A DNA stretch of 64,000 bases from Bacillus_BD oryzisoli_A (GTDB taxonomy: Bacteria; Bacillota; Bacilli; Bacillales; Cytobacillaceae): the NCBI RefSeq assembly GCF_043641075.1, contig NZ_JBHZRC010000002.1:1-64000 (forward strand). The letters are read 5' to 3'. Under the pieces are notes generated by a model that saw only the letters and a program-made list of their open reading frames with translations, had not been told where the DNA came from and did no database searches. The first letter of the stretch is position 1; every line of letters starts with the position of its first letter. A program made the translations under genes and the position numbers. Below, piece after piece: positions 52,645 through 62,355 of this stretch.

Positions 52645-53658
52645 TTAATTGGAGTTGATCTCTTTTGCCTTCTCAACGAATGCCTTAATTTTTTCATCTT
52701 TACCTGCATATTTTGCAATAAATTCTTCTTGTACTTTCTGTAACTCTTCATCCATCTTTATTTCTGTAAATTTAACGCCTTCTTCTTTCATTGCTGCCAT
52801 CGCTTCATCTGCTAATTCTTTATAAATAGAAATGTTTTGTTCTACTGCCACATTCATTGATTCCTCAATAATGGATTTCTCTTCATCTGATAAGCTGTCC
52901 CAAAACTTATTGCTAGCCAGGATGGCTGAGTTAAAAGCCATATGATTGGTTGTCGTATAATTTTTTCCGATTTCATAAAACTTACCTGATGACATCCCTG
53001 TAGATCCGGAATCGATTGTATTTACAACACCTGTCTGGAAAGCACTGTAAAGCTCTGCAAAATCAACCGGAGTAGGATTGGCCCCTAATGTCTCCCAAAA
53101 ATCAACAATCGCGGGACTCGGGGTTACACGAATATTAAGTCCTTTAAAACCATCGAGACTTTCAATCAATTCTTTGCTTGATAAAACATCACGCATTTCG
53201 ATCAAGAAATAACCAAGCGGATGAACACCAGCTTCTGATAAAGTATCAAATAGTGCCTTAGCTTCGTCTGTTTTTCCCATTTCATAAGCTTCTTCAGCAT
53301 TATCAAATAAAAATGGCATAAACCAAGCATTAAAACTAGGAGAATGATTGGCTAATTCCCCTGAAATAATCGCAGCCATATCGACAGAACCGGATTTCAA
53401 TTGACTCATTGTTTCAGCATCGGTACCCAATGTATTGTTCGGATAAAGTTCAACTGAAATTTTTCCATCCGATTTTTTTTCCACTTCATCTTTAAAAATT
53501 AATGCTGATTTATAGTGAATATGTGATTCCGCACCACTAAAGGCAAATTTAATCGTTTTTGCACCATCTGAAGAAGTCTTGCTGCTGCCTCCACCTCCAC
53601 AAGCAGATACAATAAGCATAAGGAACACGGTTAACATGACTAATAATTTTCTTTTCAT
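52645..53658 (-). CDS. dctP: TRAP substrate-binding lipoprotein DctP
   Basis: This 337-residue protein has a lipoprotein signal (MKRKLLVMLTVFLMLIVSAC) whose lipobox LIVSAC anchors the mature protein to the outer face of the membrane. The rest is a DctP (PF03480) fold, and the conserved Arg that binds carboxylates is probably in GLNIRVTPSPA. The bound acid cannot be read from sequence. GAGGTGA precedes the ATG at 53658; a longer start at 53676 would add six unlikely residues. Confidence 0.93.
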   Translation of the reverse strand: MKRKLLVMLTVFLMLIVSACGGGGSSKTSSDGAKTIKFAFSGAESHIHYKSALIFKDEVEKKSDGKISVELYPNNTLGTDAETMSQLKSGSVDMAAIISGELANHSPSFNAWFMPFLFDNAEEAYEMGKTDEAKALFDTLSEAGVHPLGYFLIEMRDVLSSKELIESLDGFKGLNIRVTPSPAIVDFWETLGANPTPVDFAELYSAFQTGVVNTIDSGSTGMSSGKFYEIGKNYTTTNHMAFNSAILASNKFWDSLSDEEKSIIEESMNVAVEQNISIYKELADEAMAAMKEEGVKFTEIKMDEELQKVQEEFIAKYAGKDEKIKAFVEKAKEINSN

Positions 53659-53688
53659 TTGATTCACCTCAATCATTAGATTTCGTTT

Positions 53689-54564
53689 TTAACTTCCTAA
53701 ATAACAATCTTCTAAATTTTCAGTTATTTCTTGAGGCATTTCATCCATTTCTATCCCTTTAATTCGACCTGCATGAGTATAAATATTAAGTGATTCTCCT
53801 CTAACAAATCCAACTGTCGTTATGCCTAAGTCTTCAGCAAGGTCGAGGGCCAATTGAGTTGGGGCGGACTTTGAAATAAGAATTTCACATCCGACTTTAG
53901 CACATTTAATTAATATTTCAGATGAAATCCGCCCGCTGAAAACAAGCACTTTATCAACTAAAGACAGATTGTTTTTTAAACAATAACCATAAATTTTATC
54001 TATGGCATTGTGTCTCCCTATGTCCATTCTGGAAACAACGAGACCATCTTGATCACAGAGAGCGGCATTATGCACACCGCCAGTTTGGTGGAACATAACC
54101 GCTGATTCCTGAAGTTGCTTCATCATATGGAAACAATCGTCAATTGAAATAGATAAAGAATATTGGTTAAACACTTTGGCCGTTCTGGCATCATTTAAAA
54201 AGTAAAACCCCGTCCGGCCTTTTCCGCAGCATGAAGTGATATATCTTTTCGCGAAAAACTTTTTATGAAATTCATTCACTCTTACAGCATCCACATGTGC
54301 TGTACCTTGTTTTTTGTCAACTCTAATAGAGCGAATATCGTTTATACGTACTACAATTTTTTCTGAAATGAGAAAACCAATGACTAATTCTTCGATATAT
54401 TCAGGCGTACATACAATAGTGGTATATTCTTCTCCATTCACTTTGATCGTACAGGCAAATTCCGTGGCAACCTGATCTTCTGTCCAAGTTCCTCCACCAT
54501 TTTTATAGGAATAAATCTTTCGCTCTACAACAGGTTTTATGTTCAAGCTTTCCACTTCCTTCAT
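53689..54564 (-). CDS. fdhD: Formate dehydrogenase sulfurtransferase FdhD
   Basis: FdhD moves sulfur onto the molybdenum centre of formate dehydrogenase and is needed for its activity. The 291-residue protein has the substrate Cys pair in TSCCGKGRTGF (about 114-124) and a FATE-like N-terminal region. Its place between fdhF and dctP, with 30-bp gaps on both sides, fits a helper of FdhF. No other molybdenum cofactor genes are in the window. Confidence 0.93.
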   Translation of the reverse strand: MKEVESLNIKPVVERKIYSYKNGGGTWTEDQVATEFACTIKVNGEEYTTIVCTPEYIEELVIGFLISEKIVVRINDIRSIRVDKKQGTAHVDAVRVNEFHKKFFAKRYITSCCGKGRTGFYFLNDARTAKVFNQYSLSISIDDCFHMMKQLQESAVMFHQTGGVHNAALCDQDGLVVSRMDIGRHNAIDKIYGYCLKNNLSLVDKVLVFSGRISSEILIKCAKVGCEILISKSAPTQLALDLAEDLGITTVGFVRGESLNIYTHAGRIKGIEMDEMPQEITENLEDCYLGS

Positions 54565-54594
54565 GTTCCAGTTTCATCAGCCATTTCAAGACAT

Positions 54595-56652
54595 TTATTG
54601 TACAGGCTTTATCTTTACAGCACAGGCTTTGAATTCCGCTGTTCCTGCGATTGGATCGGTTGCTTGAATGGTTAACACATTCGTGTTCGTTTGTTCAGGA
54701 AAATGGAAGCTCATAAAGACTAATCCCTGGTATACTTTATTACTAATGCGGACTTTAGTTGTAACGGTCCCCCGTCTGGATGAGACCTCTGCCATATCAC
54801 CATCTTTTAACCCTATTGAAGCAGCATCCTGTTCACTGATTTCAAGGTATTCTTCATTATGTTTGATCTTTTGATAGTCTTGTGTTTGCACACCTGTATT
54901 GTAAAAGGATAATCTTCGTCCAGTCGTTAAAAGATATGGATATTGTTTATCCGGCTCTTCAGCTGGCGGTTGATAATGGGTCGGTTTAAAAGGTGCTTTA
55001 TCCTTCACCTCAGATTCCCATAATCTTGTATGAAGATAGCGTGTACCCGGGTGTGATTCATCCGGACAAGGCCACTGTATACCGCCTTCGTTGTCAAGAC
55101 GTTTGTATGTAATGCCGGCAAAGTTTGGTGCCACTTCTCTAATTTCCTCCCAAACATCTTCTGCACAAAGATAGTTCCAAGATGCACCCATTGCATTGGC
55201 AATGTCCTGCACAATAAAATGATCTTGTCTTGCAGAGCCTGGCGATTTTATTCCAGGTCGGACTCTCTGGATTCTTCGCTCAGAATTAGTGGTTGTTCCA
55301 TCATTTTCCGACCAGCCTGCAGCAGGTAGAACTACATCTGCCATTTGTGCCGTTTTGGTCATTAAAATCTCTTGAACCACTATGAAATCAAGTTCTTTAA
55401 ATAATTGTTCCACATGGTTTCCATCGGCGTCGGATTGTATGGGATTTTCTCCAATGACATAGAGGGCTTTAATTTCCTTCTTTTCTATGGCTTCAAGCAT
55501 AGCAGTCTGGTGTTTTCCAACTTTTTCAGGCACTTCTGTACCCCATACTTTTTTAAATAAGGCCCGGGCTTCTGGATCATCATAATCCCAGCCCCCTGTT
55601 AAACGGTTTGGAAGGGCCCCCATATCTCCTCCGCCTTGGACATTATTCTGTCCTCTTAAAGGATTGACCCCTGAACCGTATTTACCAATATGACCTGTTA
55701 GCAAGGCCAAGTTAATAAGAGAGAACACATTTTCTGTTCCGTTATGATGTTCCGTAATTCCTAAAGTCCAGTTGATGATCGCTTTTTCAGCCTTTGCATA
55801 AAGTCTTGCCACATAACGGATATCTTCTGCCGATACACCTGTAATGTTTTCCACCGCTTCCGGACTATAGGCTTGAACATGTTTTTTATAGCTTTCAAAA
55901 TCAAGGGTAGTTCTATTAATAAACTCTTCGTTATAGAGACCTTCTTCGATAATCGTATAACCCATGGCGTTGGCCAAAGCAATATCTGTCCCAACCCTTA
56001 CTGGCAGCCATTTATCCGCCAGTTTGGTTTGATCGATCTTTCGCGGATCAATTACAATAAATTTGGCTCCTTTTTTGACTCCACGTCTCATATGATTAAA
56101 AATAATTGGATGACACTCCTGTGTATTGCTTCCCCAGGTAATAATCACGTCCGTATTTTCAAGTTCTTCATATGAAGTGGTAGCAGCTCCCGTTCCAAAC
56201 ACAGTCACCAGACCGGTGACACTAGGTGCATGTCAGGTTCGGTTGCAGCTGTCAATATTGTTGGTTCCAATCACCGTTCGCATAAACTTCGCTGCTAAAT
56301 AATTTAATTCATTTGTGGAGCGAGAAGAGCTAAAGCAACCAAAAGCATCCGCCCCATATTTTTCTTTAAAGAAAGTAAATTTACTTGCAATCAGCTTTAA
56401 GGCTTCATCCCATGAGCTTGGTACAAAACGGCCATCCTTTTTGATTAGCGGTTCTGTCAGCCGTTTAGAACTATGGATATATCCCCAGCCCAATGCCCCT
56501 TTTACACATGTTTCGCCATGGCTCGATGGATTGCTCTTGAGACCGCGAACCTTAACAATTTGGTTGTCCTTTGCTTCAACCACCAACCCACAGCCGGTAC
56601 CACAAAAGCTGCAGATAGTTTCGGTCGTATGTAATAATGCTTCTGTACTCAA
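54595..56652 (-). CDS. fdhF: Selenocysteine formate dehydrogenase, FdhF/FdhH type
   Basis: Read through an in-frame UGA (56235-56233), this is a 685-residue molybdopterin formate dehydrogenase. The 4Fe-4S ligands are Cys14, Cys17, Cys21 and Cys49 (CSFCGTGC and ETCVKG), and Lys51 matches the electron-relay Lys. The UGA codon is residue 140, the same number as in E. coli FdhH, in the context CNRT-U-HAPSVTG. A SECIS-like hairpin with a GGUCU loop starts 12 bases after the UGA. Without readthrough the frame splits into 139- and 537-residue pieces. The enzyme oxidises formate to CO2 using Mo bis-MGD, here with no 2Fe-2S N-terminal domain and no beta subunit nearby. AGGAGG lies eight bases before the TTG start at 56652. 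Confidence 0.9.
56204..56235 (-). promoter_or_regulatory. Selenocysteine UGA and SECIS element in fdhF
   Basis: The UGA is at 56235-56233. The hairpin stem is GTCACC paired with GGTGAC (56220-56215 and 56209-56204, minus strand), closed by the five-base loop GGTCT (56214-56210). The loop sequence and the distance from the UGA (12 bases) match the E. coli fdhF SECIS, which recruits the elongation factor SelB. Confidence 0.9.
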
Positions 56653-56717
56653 ATTTCAAACCTCCTCTGCTTTTCCTTAACGGGGAAATAGGCTTTCCCC
56701 GCAGGAACCTAAAAAAG

Positions 56718-57932
56718 TTATCTCACAAGACCATGCGGGTCAATAACAAATTTTCTAGCTACCCCGCTATCAAAAGCTGCATATGCTTCAGGTGCTTGGT
56801 CAAGTGAAATGAGGGTTGCATTGACTGCTTTCGCAATTTGAGCCCGTCCATTTAAGATGGACATCATTAAATCCCGATGATAATTCATTACCGGAGTTTG
56901 ACCAGTAACAAATGTATGTGCTTTTGCCCAGCCTAAACCAAAGCGAACTTTTAACGTGCCATGTTTAGCATCATCATCAATCGCACCAGGATCTCCCGTT
57001 ACGTACAATCCCGGAATTCCTAACTGCCCTCCAGCACGGGTAACTTCCATAATGGAATTGAGTACCGTTGCTGGGGATTCCGTATGGTTCTTACCGTGGC
57101 CATGTGCTTCAAAACCTACACAGTCAATAGCTGAATCGACTTCAGGCACACCGAGAATTTGTTCAATTTGCTCTCCTAAACGATCATGCTCACTAAGATT
57201 AACAGTCTCACAGCCAAAGCTTCTTGCCTGTGCTAAACGTTCTGAATTTAAATCACCAACGATAACAACAGATGCACCTAACAATTGGGCTGAATGTGCT
57301 GCCGCTAAGCCAACCGGTCCGGCACCAGCTACATAGACTGTGGAGCCTGGTTTTACTCCTGCAGAAACAGCCCCATGATAGCCTGTCGGGAAAATATCGG
57401 AAAGCATGGTCAGATCAAGAATTTTTTCCATCGCTTTGTCCTTATCAGGAAATTTCAGTAATTGGAAATCTGCATAAGGAACCATTACATACTCGGATTG
57501 GCCTCCAACCCAGCCGCCCATATCGACATAACCATAAGCAGATCCGGGACGATCAGGATTGACATTTTCACAAATATGAGTGTTTTGTTCTTTACAGCTT
57601 CGGCAGCGCCCACAGGCAATGTTAAACGGAACCGATACAAGATCCCCTTTTTTGATAAATTCTACATCACGGCCTACTTCAATCACTTCACCCGTGATTT
57701 CATGGCCTAGTACAAGCCCTTCCGGTGCTGTTGTACGACCGCGAACCATATGCTGGTCACTTCCACATATATTCGTTGTCACGACTTTCAGAATAACCCC
57801 ATGTTCACACTTACGACCAACATTTAAAGGGTTGACACCAGGGCCATCTCTTAGAATCAAATCAGGGTAGCTGATGTCCTCTACCGCTACACGTCCTTGA
57901 CCTTTATATACTACAGCTCTATTACCTACCAT
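56718..57932 (-). CDS. Glutathione-independent formaldehyde dehydrogenase
   Basis: This 404-residue zinc-dependent medium-chain dehydrogenase matches the Pseudomonas putida-type enzyme that oxidises formaldehyde to formate with a bound NAD. Landmarks are TTNICGSDQHMVRGRT (catalytic zinc Cys), VLGHEITGEVIEVG, the structural zinc Cys cluster in ACGRCRSCKEQNTHIC, GAGPVGLAAA and a long insert typical of this subgroup. It is the first gene of the operon, upstream of fdhF, so formaldehyde goes to formate and then to CO2. GAGGTGG precedes the ATG at 57932. Confidence 0.93.
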   Translation of the reverse strand: MVGNRAVVYKGQGRVAVEDISYPDLILRDGPGVNPLNVGRKCEHGVILKVVTTNICGSDQHMVRGRTTAPEGLVLGHEITGEVIEVGRDVEFIKKGDLVSVPFNIACGRCRSCKEQNTHICENVNPDRPGSAYGYVDMGGWVGGQSEYVMVPYADFQLLKFPDKDKAMEKILDLTMLSDIFPTGYHGAVSAGVKPGSTVYVAGAGPVGLAAAHSAQLLGASVVIVGDLNSERLAQARSFGCETVNLSEHDRLGEQIEQILGVPEVDSAIDCVGFEAHGHGKNHTESPATVLNSIMEVTRAGGQLGIPGLYVTGDPGAIDDDAKHGTLKVRFGLGWAKAHTFVTGQTPVMNYHRDLMMSILNGRAQIAKAVNATLISLDQAPEAYAAFDSGVARKFVIDPHGLVR

Positions 57933-58100
57933 GTTTATCCACCTCATTCTTCTTTCTTTGAATCTAGTTATCTAGTAATCCTTATCATTAATGGAGTATT
58001 TTACATCTAAGAAGATGGTTTCATTTCTGGCGAATACAACTACCTCCTTTTTTAAACTAAAATGAACTCTTATTTGTTGAACAATGTTGTGCATAGATTT

Positions 58101-58129
58101 AGTATAATTTTGTATAATTTGTTTGTCAA
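58101..58129 (-). promoter_or_regulatory. Promoter of the formaldehyde/formate/TRAP operon
   Basis: TTGACA (58129-58124) and TATACT (58106-58101) are exactly 17 bases apart. The leader to the first gene is about 165 bases and contains TTGTTGAACAA near the start site, a possible operator. Confidence 0.65.
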
Positions 58130-58200
58130 TATTGAATATTTACAATTATTTGAATATTGCAATAAGTTTTATTAACTCTTCTTCAACCAGTCCTAGTCAA

Positions 58201-58845
58201 TTAAACTAAATAATTATAGTTACACTCTATTAATTCGCGAATATTCATTACATGTAATTTTACGGCTTCCTCACATTTGACTGGATCCCTGCTCTGCAAA
58301 GCTTTTAAAATCGCTTCATGTTCTTTTATCGAATGATCCTTTCTACCGGGAACAAGGATCGTTCTTAAGTAATAGCGATTTAGTTGAGTTTTAATAGTAT
58401 TAATCATTTTTACAGCTTCCGGATTGTTCGAGGCCTGATAAATGATTTGATGGAACATACGGTTTTTCTTTGAATATTCATCAAAACGGTTCTCTTGTAT
58501 TAACGTACTCATTTCAGAATATAGTTCCTCAAGCCGTACTAAATCATTATCTGTAATGTTTAGTGCTGCCTTTCTGCCAATGAGACCTTCCAATACAGCA
58601 CGCATTTCTAAATAATTCATCATTTCTTCCAATGTGAATGACTTGATAGTGGCCCCTTTATTCATTTCAACAGTTACTAGATTTTCTGTTTCCAGCAACA
58701 TTAGAGCCTTTTTAATCGTATTTCGGCTCACATTGATTTCTTCGGCCAATTTAATTTCTGTTAATTTTTGAGATGGTTTAAAAACACCATTTAATATTCT
58801 TTGTTTAATAAAATCATAGGCAATTCCCGTTTGTGTCACGGCCAT
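58201..58845 (-). CDS. GntR family regulator (FCD type)
   Basis: This 214-residue protein has an N-terminal winged helix (FKPSQKLTEIKLAEEINVSRNTIKKALMLLETENLV, about 20-55) and a C-terminal FCD-type ligand domain (about 75-210). FCD regulators bind small organic acids; metal-binding residues may include His in RMFHQIIY and in IKEHEAI. It lies between the central operon and the aromatic-acid operon and may control one or both. The ATG at 58845 (AAGGAAG upstream) is preferred over a longer form. Confidence 0.88.
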   Translation of the reverse strand: MAVTQTGIAYDFIKQRILNGVFKPSQKLTEIKLAEEINVSRNTIKKALMLLETENLVTVEMNKGATIKSFTLEEMMNYLEMRAVLEGLIGRKAALNITDNDLVRLEELYSEMSTLIQENRFDEYSKKNRMFHQIIYQASNNPEAVKMINTIKTQLNRYYLRTILVPGRKDHSIKEHEAILKALQSRDPVKCEEAVKLHVMNIRELIECNYNYLV

Positions 58846-59170
58846 AATAACTTCCTTCCCCCTCTCTTTGAAGCTAACAATATCCCTTTTAATAGAAAAA
58901 ATGATCACAATGATCAAATAAAAATAATAACCTGCTTAGCCCAAGTACATGATAATCAAAAGGGCCTACCACACATTAAGCTAAAAAAAAACTGCAAGTA
59001 ATAAAAATAAGGCTGTCTCTAAAGAAAACGTATTATCAAGAGCCTCGATCCTTTTAATTAGAAAAAATTACCTCACTAATCATAGAGAATTCCATTGGCA
59101 CCAGACACATAAGAGACAGCCTCATTTTGTTATAATTGATAGATTGTTATAAATGATAGAGATGTAACTT
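58846..59170. other. Intergenic region holding a MITE-like element
   Basis: Most of this stretch is occupied by an inverted-repeat-bounded block (59004-59128). No gene is evident. The MFS gene's 3' end lies at 59171. Confidence 0.5.
59004..59128. repeat. MITE-like element with 17-bp terminal inverted repeats
   Basis: AAAATAAGGCTGTCTCT (59004-59020) and, inverted, AAAATGAGGCTGTCTCT (59128-59112) differ at one base. The 125-bp block has no coding capacity and no clear target duplication. It could be a MITE or the remnant of an insertion sequence. Confidence 0.45.
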
Positions 59171-60532
59171 TTAGTGGTTAACAGCTGATTCTGCCTTTAT
59201 ATCATCTTCTTCCACTACTTTGTCAAAAGACGCATACTTTTCTTGAACGAGCAGGTAACCAAGAGAAACAACAATACATGGTACGGCAAATAAAGCAAAG
59301 GCAAATTTTGTATCTATTCCTGTTGTAATTAGCATAGCAATTAATGTAGGGGCAAGGATGGAACCAATCCGTCCTACAGCCAGAGAATATCCAGATCCGG
59401 TTGCACGTATTTCACGCGGGTAGTATTCGGCAATATATGGGTTCGCTATGTTCATGCCTCCAAATGTACCAACACCTGCAAGGAAAATCAGTATGTACAC
59501 AAAAGCAATATTTGATGTAAGACTCATACCAATAAATGATACAATACCCAATGCAAATGACCATACAAGAACCCACTTATGTCCTATCTTGTTAGCAAAA
59601 TATCCACCTACCAAAGTTCCGACAATCTGACCAAAGCTTACAACCATATTAAATGACAAGCTTGATTTCATACTAAAACCTGCATCTTGCATTAATTTTG
59701 GCAGCCATGTATTCAGACCGTATACAATCATCATCGTAAAAAATACAGCCACCCAGAAAGCGATTGTGCTGAACGCACGGTTGTTAGTAAAAAGCTTTTT
59801 AACTGGAAAGCCTTTACTTTCTTTTGCCGCCTCAGCTAATTTATAATCATATGTTTCTTTAAAATTTCCTTCAGGTTTTACTTTATTAAGGATTTCTACG
59901 ACTTTTCCAATTTGTTTTCTTGCTAAATAATAGGACAGTGATTCAGGAAAGTATTTAATAAATAGAGGAATCGTCAGCAATGGAATTCCGCCGATATAGT
60001 ACAATACTCTCCAGCTAGTTTGTTGAATCAAAAACATTCCAATTAATGAAGCTAAAATACCACCCAAAGCATAGCCAATATAAATTGATCCTACAAGGAT
60101 AGGACGGTTTTTCTTCGGTGAATACTCTGTCATGAGAGAAATACAGTTTGGCATCAATCCTCCCATTCCAATAGCGGATATAAAGCGCAAAGCAGTAAAC
60201 CAAATCAGATTTGGAGCGAATCCAGCCGCTAACGTAAAGGCACTGAATAAAAACATACATAATACAATTGCATTTTTACGGCCAAATTTATCAGCCAATG
60301 GAGAAAGTACGAGTGCCCCTAACATCATACCAATTAAAGAATAACTTCCAACGGCACCTGCCTGAATCGGGGATAAGTTCCATTCTTCCATCATCGAAGA
60401 CAATCCAACACCATACATTGCAATATCATATCCATCAAAGCCTATTAAATAAAAACACCAAGCAAAAACCAAAAAATGAAAGCGGTTAAATTTACTAGCA
60501 GATACAACGTCTTGTGCATCAATTGTACGCAT
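59171..60532 (-). CDS. Aromatic acid MFS transporter (AAHS family)
   Basis: This 453-residue permease belongs to the aromatic acid:H+ symporter family (PcaK/BenK/GalP-like). The DGYDIAMYG motif in helix 1 and the LADKFGRKNAI loop motif are characteristic, and twelve membrane segments are visible. It probably imports a benzoate-type acid such as protocatechuate or gallate. The gene follows the GalB-aldolase-SDR block, although 359 bp separate it from the SDR stop, so it may have its own promoter. GGGG precedes the ATG. Confidence 0.9.
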   Translation of the reverse strand: MRTIDAQDVVSASKFNRFHFLVFAWCFYLIGFDGYDIAMYGVGLSSMMEEWNLSPIQAGAVGSYSLIGMMLGALVLSPLADKFGRKNAIVLCMFLFSAFTLAAGFAPNLIWFTALRFISAIGMGGLMPNCISLMTEYSPKKNRPILVGSIYIGYALGGILASLIGMFLIQQTSWRVLYYIGGIPLLTIPLFIKYFPESLSYYLARKQIGKVVEILNKVKPEGNFKETYDYKLAEAAKESKGFPVKKLFTNNRAFSTIAFWVAVFFTMMIVYGLNTWLPKLMQDAGFSMKSSLSFNMVVSFGQIVGTLVGGYFANKIGHKWVLVWSFALGIVSFIGMSLTSNIAFVYILIFLAGVGTFGGMNIANPYIAEYYPREIRATGSGYSLAVGRIGSILAPTLIAMLITTGIDTKFAFALFAVPCIVVSLGYLLVQEKYASFDKVVEEDDIKAESAVNH

Positions 60533-60891
60533 ACCTATTTCCCCTTTTATTTAAGTTTATGAGTGTCAAACCATGATACTTAATTCAAAATTCGATTCGA
60601 ATATTTACGAAAGAAGAGTCTGAATGAATAGGCTGATAGAAATATTGAATCAAAAAGCATTCCTTTTGAATGGTTGGTAAGACGATGAGAAAATAATTAA
60701 GTAAAAGCATCGCAACAATGAAAAGAGACTGTCTCAAAATGTTTGGCCCACTATATTACTTTATTATATTCAATTGTAAGTGTCAGACGCATGAACAGTC
60801 TCTTTAGTCAAGTAATCTAATAAAAATCTATTATATTAGCTCTACCGATTAAAAAATCGATTATACCTTGATTTTTCATTTCACTCCATAA
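60533..60891. other. Intergenic region with an inverted-repeat block
   Basis: AAAGAGACTGT (60722-60732) and ACAGTCTCTTT (60795-60805) are inverted arms about 62 bases apart. The block resembles the MITE-like element at 59004 in its arm sequence but is not identical. Nothing else was recognised in the stretch. Confidence 0.4.
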
Positions 60892-61653
60892 CTAAATCAT
60901 CAAGCTACCGCCATTTACATCTAAGACAGCACCATTTACATAACTGGCTTTATCTGAAACAAGGTAAAGAACGGCATCAGCCACTTCGTCTGGCTGACCG
61001 ATTCTCCTAAGAGGTGTTCTTAGTGCAGCTTGACGGCTCAATTCTTCATCAACACTCTGAGTCATGGGTGTATCAATCCTGCCAGGTACGACCACATTCA
61101 CTCGAATGCCATTAGGACCATATTCACCAGCAAGCTTCCGGCTTAATCCTAAAAGTCCTGCTTTACTCGCTGCATAATGTGCGGATGTTACAGGGCTAAA
61201 GGTTCTAGATGCTTGTGAACAAATATTAACAATAGAACCTTGACCTTGATTGACCATTATTTCTAAAGCAGCCTGGCTGCAAAGAAACGCACCATTTAAA
61301 TTGATGGCAATCACTCTATTCCAATCTTCAAAAGTGATATCCTTAAATGGAATCGCACCATTCGGACCTTTTGGTGAGATTCCAGCATTATTAATCAATA
61401 TATCTACTCTATTGAATCGCTCTTTTATTTCTTCTTTCGCTGCGGACACCGACTGTGGATCTGATATGTCGATTGGAAGAGCTAACACGTCAATATCGAA
61501 CGTTTTTAGTTTCTCTGATACCTTGTTTAAAGCTTCCTTGTTTATATCACTTAAAACAAGATGACTACCTTGCTGGGCCAACTTTTCACTTATGGATTGC
61601 CCGATGCCGCCGGCTGCCCCTGTTACCCAGCTAACCTTATGCTTCAGTTCCAT
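60892..61653 (-). CDS. SDR family oxidoreductase
   Basis: This 253-residue short-chain dehydrogenase has the cofactor loop TGAAGGIGQS (about 11-20), NNAGIS, catalytic Ser in NICSQASR, Tyr and Lys in YAASKAG, and VVPGRIDTPM near the end. The Asp in VLSDINKE suggests NAD. It begins directly at the aldolase stop (TAA then ATG), so they are translationally coupled. It probably oxidises a hydroxy acid intermediate of the aromatic pathway. Confidence 0.88.
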   Translation of the reverse strand: MELKHKVSWVTGAAGGIGQSISEKLAQQGSHLVLSDINKEALNKVSEKLKTFDIDVLALPIDISDPQSVSAAKEEIKERFNRVDILINNAGISPKGPNGAIPFKDITFEDWNRVIAINLNGAFLCSQAALEIMVNQGQGSIVNICSQASRTFSPVTSAHYAASKAGLLGLSRKLAGEYGPNGIRVNVVVPGRIDTPMTQSVDEELSRQAALRTPLRRIGQPDEVADAVLYLVSDKASYVNGAVLDVNGGSLMI

Positions 61654-62355
61654 TTAAGACTCCACCTTCACAGTACCTTTATCAACGTAAGTTACACCTA
61701 AATTTTCTAATTTTTCACGAAGTCCATAAATATCTAACCCAAGCTCCCCTTTTGCAAGACGTTGTCTAACTTTTGCTTCACGATCTTCCCGTGCATGTGC
61801 AGCCAGTGCTACTTTTTCGACATCCTCTTTAGGTACTATTACGACACCATCACGATCTCCAATAATAACATCACCTGGGTTTACGATTGCACCTGCACAT
61901 ACAACTGGAATATTTACGGAGCCCGGTGTTGCTTTAACTGTTCCCTTTGCAGAGATCGCTTTTGCCCAGACTGGAAATTTCATTTCCGTTAATTCCGTTG
62001 TATCACGTACCCCTGCATCAATGATTAAACCTTCCACACCTCTTGATTGTGCGGATACACCAAGGAGGTCTCCGAACATTCCATCCGTATTATCAGAAGT
62101 GACTGTCACTACTAGTACATCACCTGGTTGACACATTTCAATTGCTGCATGAATCATCAAGTTATCTCCTGGATGAGCAGAAACGGTAACGGCTGTTCCA
62201 CATACCTTAGCAGTATCATAGATGGGGCGAAGGTACGGGTTCATTAAACCCGTACGTCCCATTGCTTCATGAACCGTCGCAGTTCCAAATGACTTTAACT
62301 TTTCAATTGCATTCTGATCTGGCCGATCGATATTTTTTACAATGACATGACTCAT
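61654..62355 (-). CDS. 4-carboxy-4-hydroxy-2-oxoadipate aldolase (LigK/GalC, RraA fold)
   Basis: This 233-residue protein fits the LigK/GalC group of the RraA-like superfamily, which splits 4-carboxy-4-hydroxy-2-oxoadipate into pyruvate and oxaloacetate in the 4,5-cleavage pathway. Motifs include GTATVHEAMGRTG, SAHPGDNLMIHAAIE, GLIIDAGVRDTTELTEM with the metal-binding Asp/Arg pair and GDRDGVVIVP. The 4-bp overlap with the GalB-like gene upstream links the two consecutive pathway steps. Confidence 0.88.
   Translation of the reverse strand: MSHVIVKNIDRPDQNAIEKLKSFGTATVHEAMGRTGLMNPYLRPIYDTAKVCGTAVTVSAHPGDNLMIHAAIEMCQPGDVLVVTVTSDNTDGMFGDLLGVSAQSRGVEGLIIDAGVRDTTELTEMKFPVWAKAISAKGTVKATPGSVNIPVVCAGAIVNPGDVIIGDRDGVVIVPKEDVEKVALAAHAREDREAKVRQRLAKGELGLDIYGLREKLENLGVTYVDKGTVKVES

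Noticed and set aside
56233..56652. Reading the first part of fdhF as a complete 139-residue protein
   Set aside because: It would end at the conserved Sec position in the middle of the molybdopterin domain, and the SECIS hairpin explains the UGA.
58003..58050. AAAGGAGG on the minus strand within the leader of the formaldehyde dehydrogenase gene, with a possible 10-codon leader peptide
   Set aside because: The nearest ATG is too far away (17 bases) and the nearest TTG too close; no attenuator hairpin with T tract follows.
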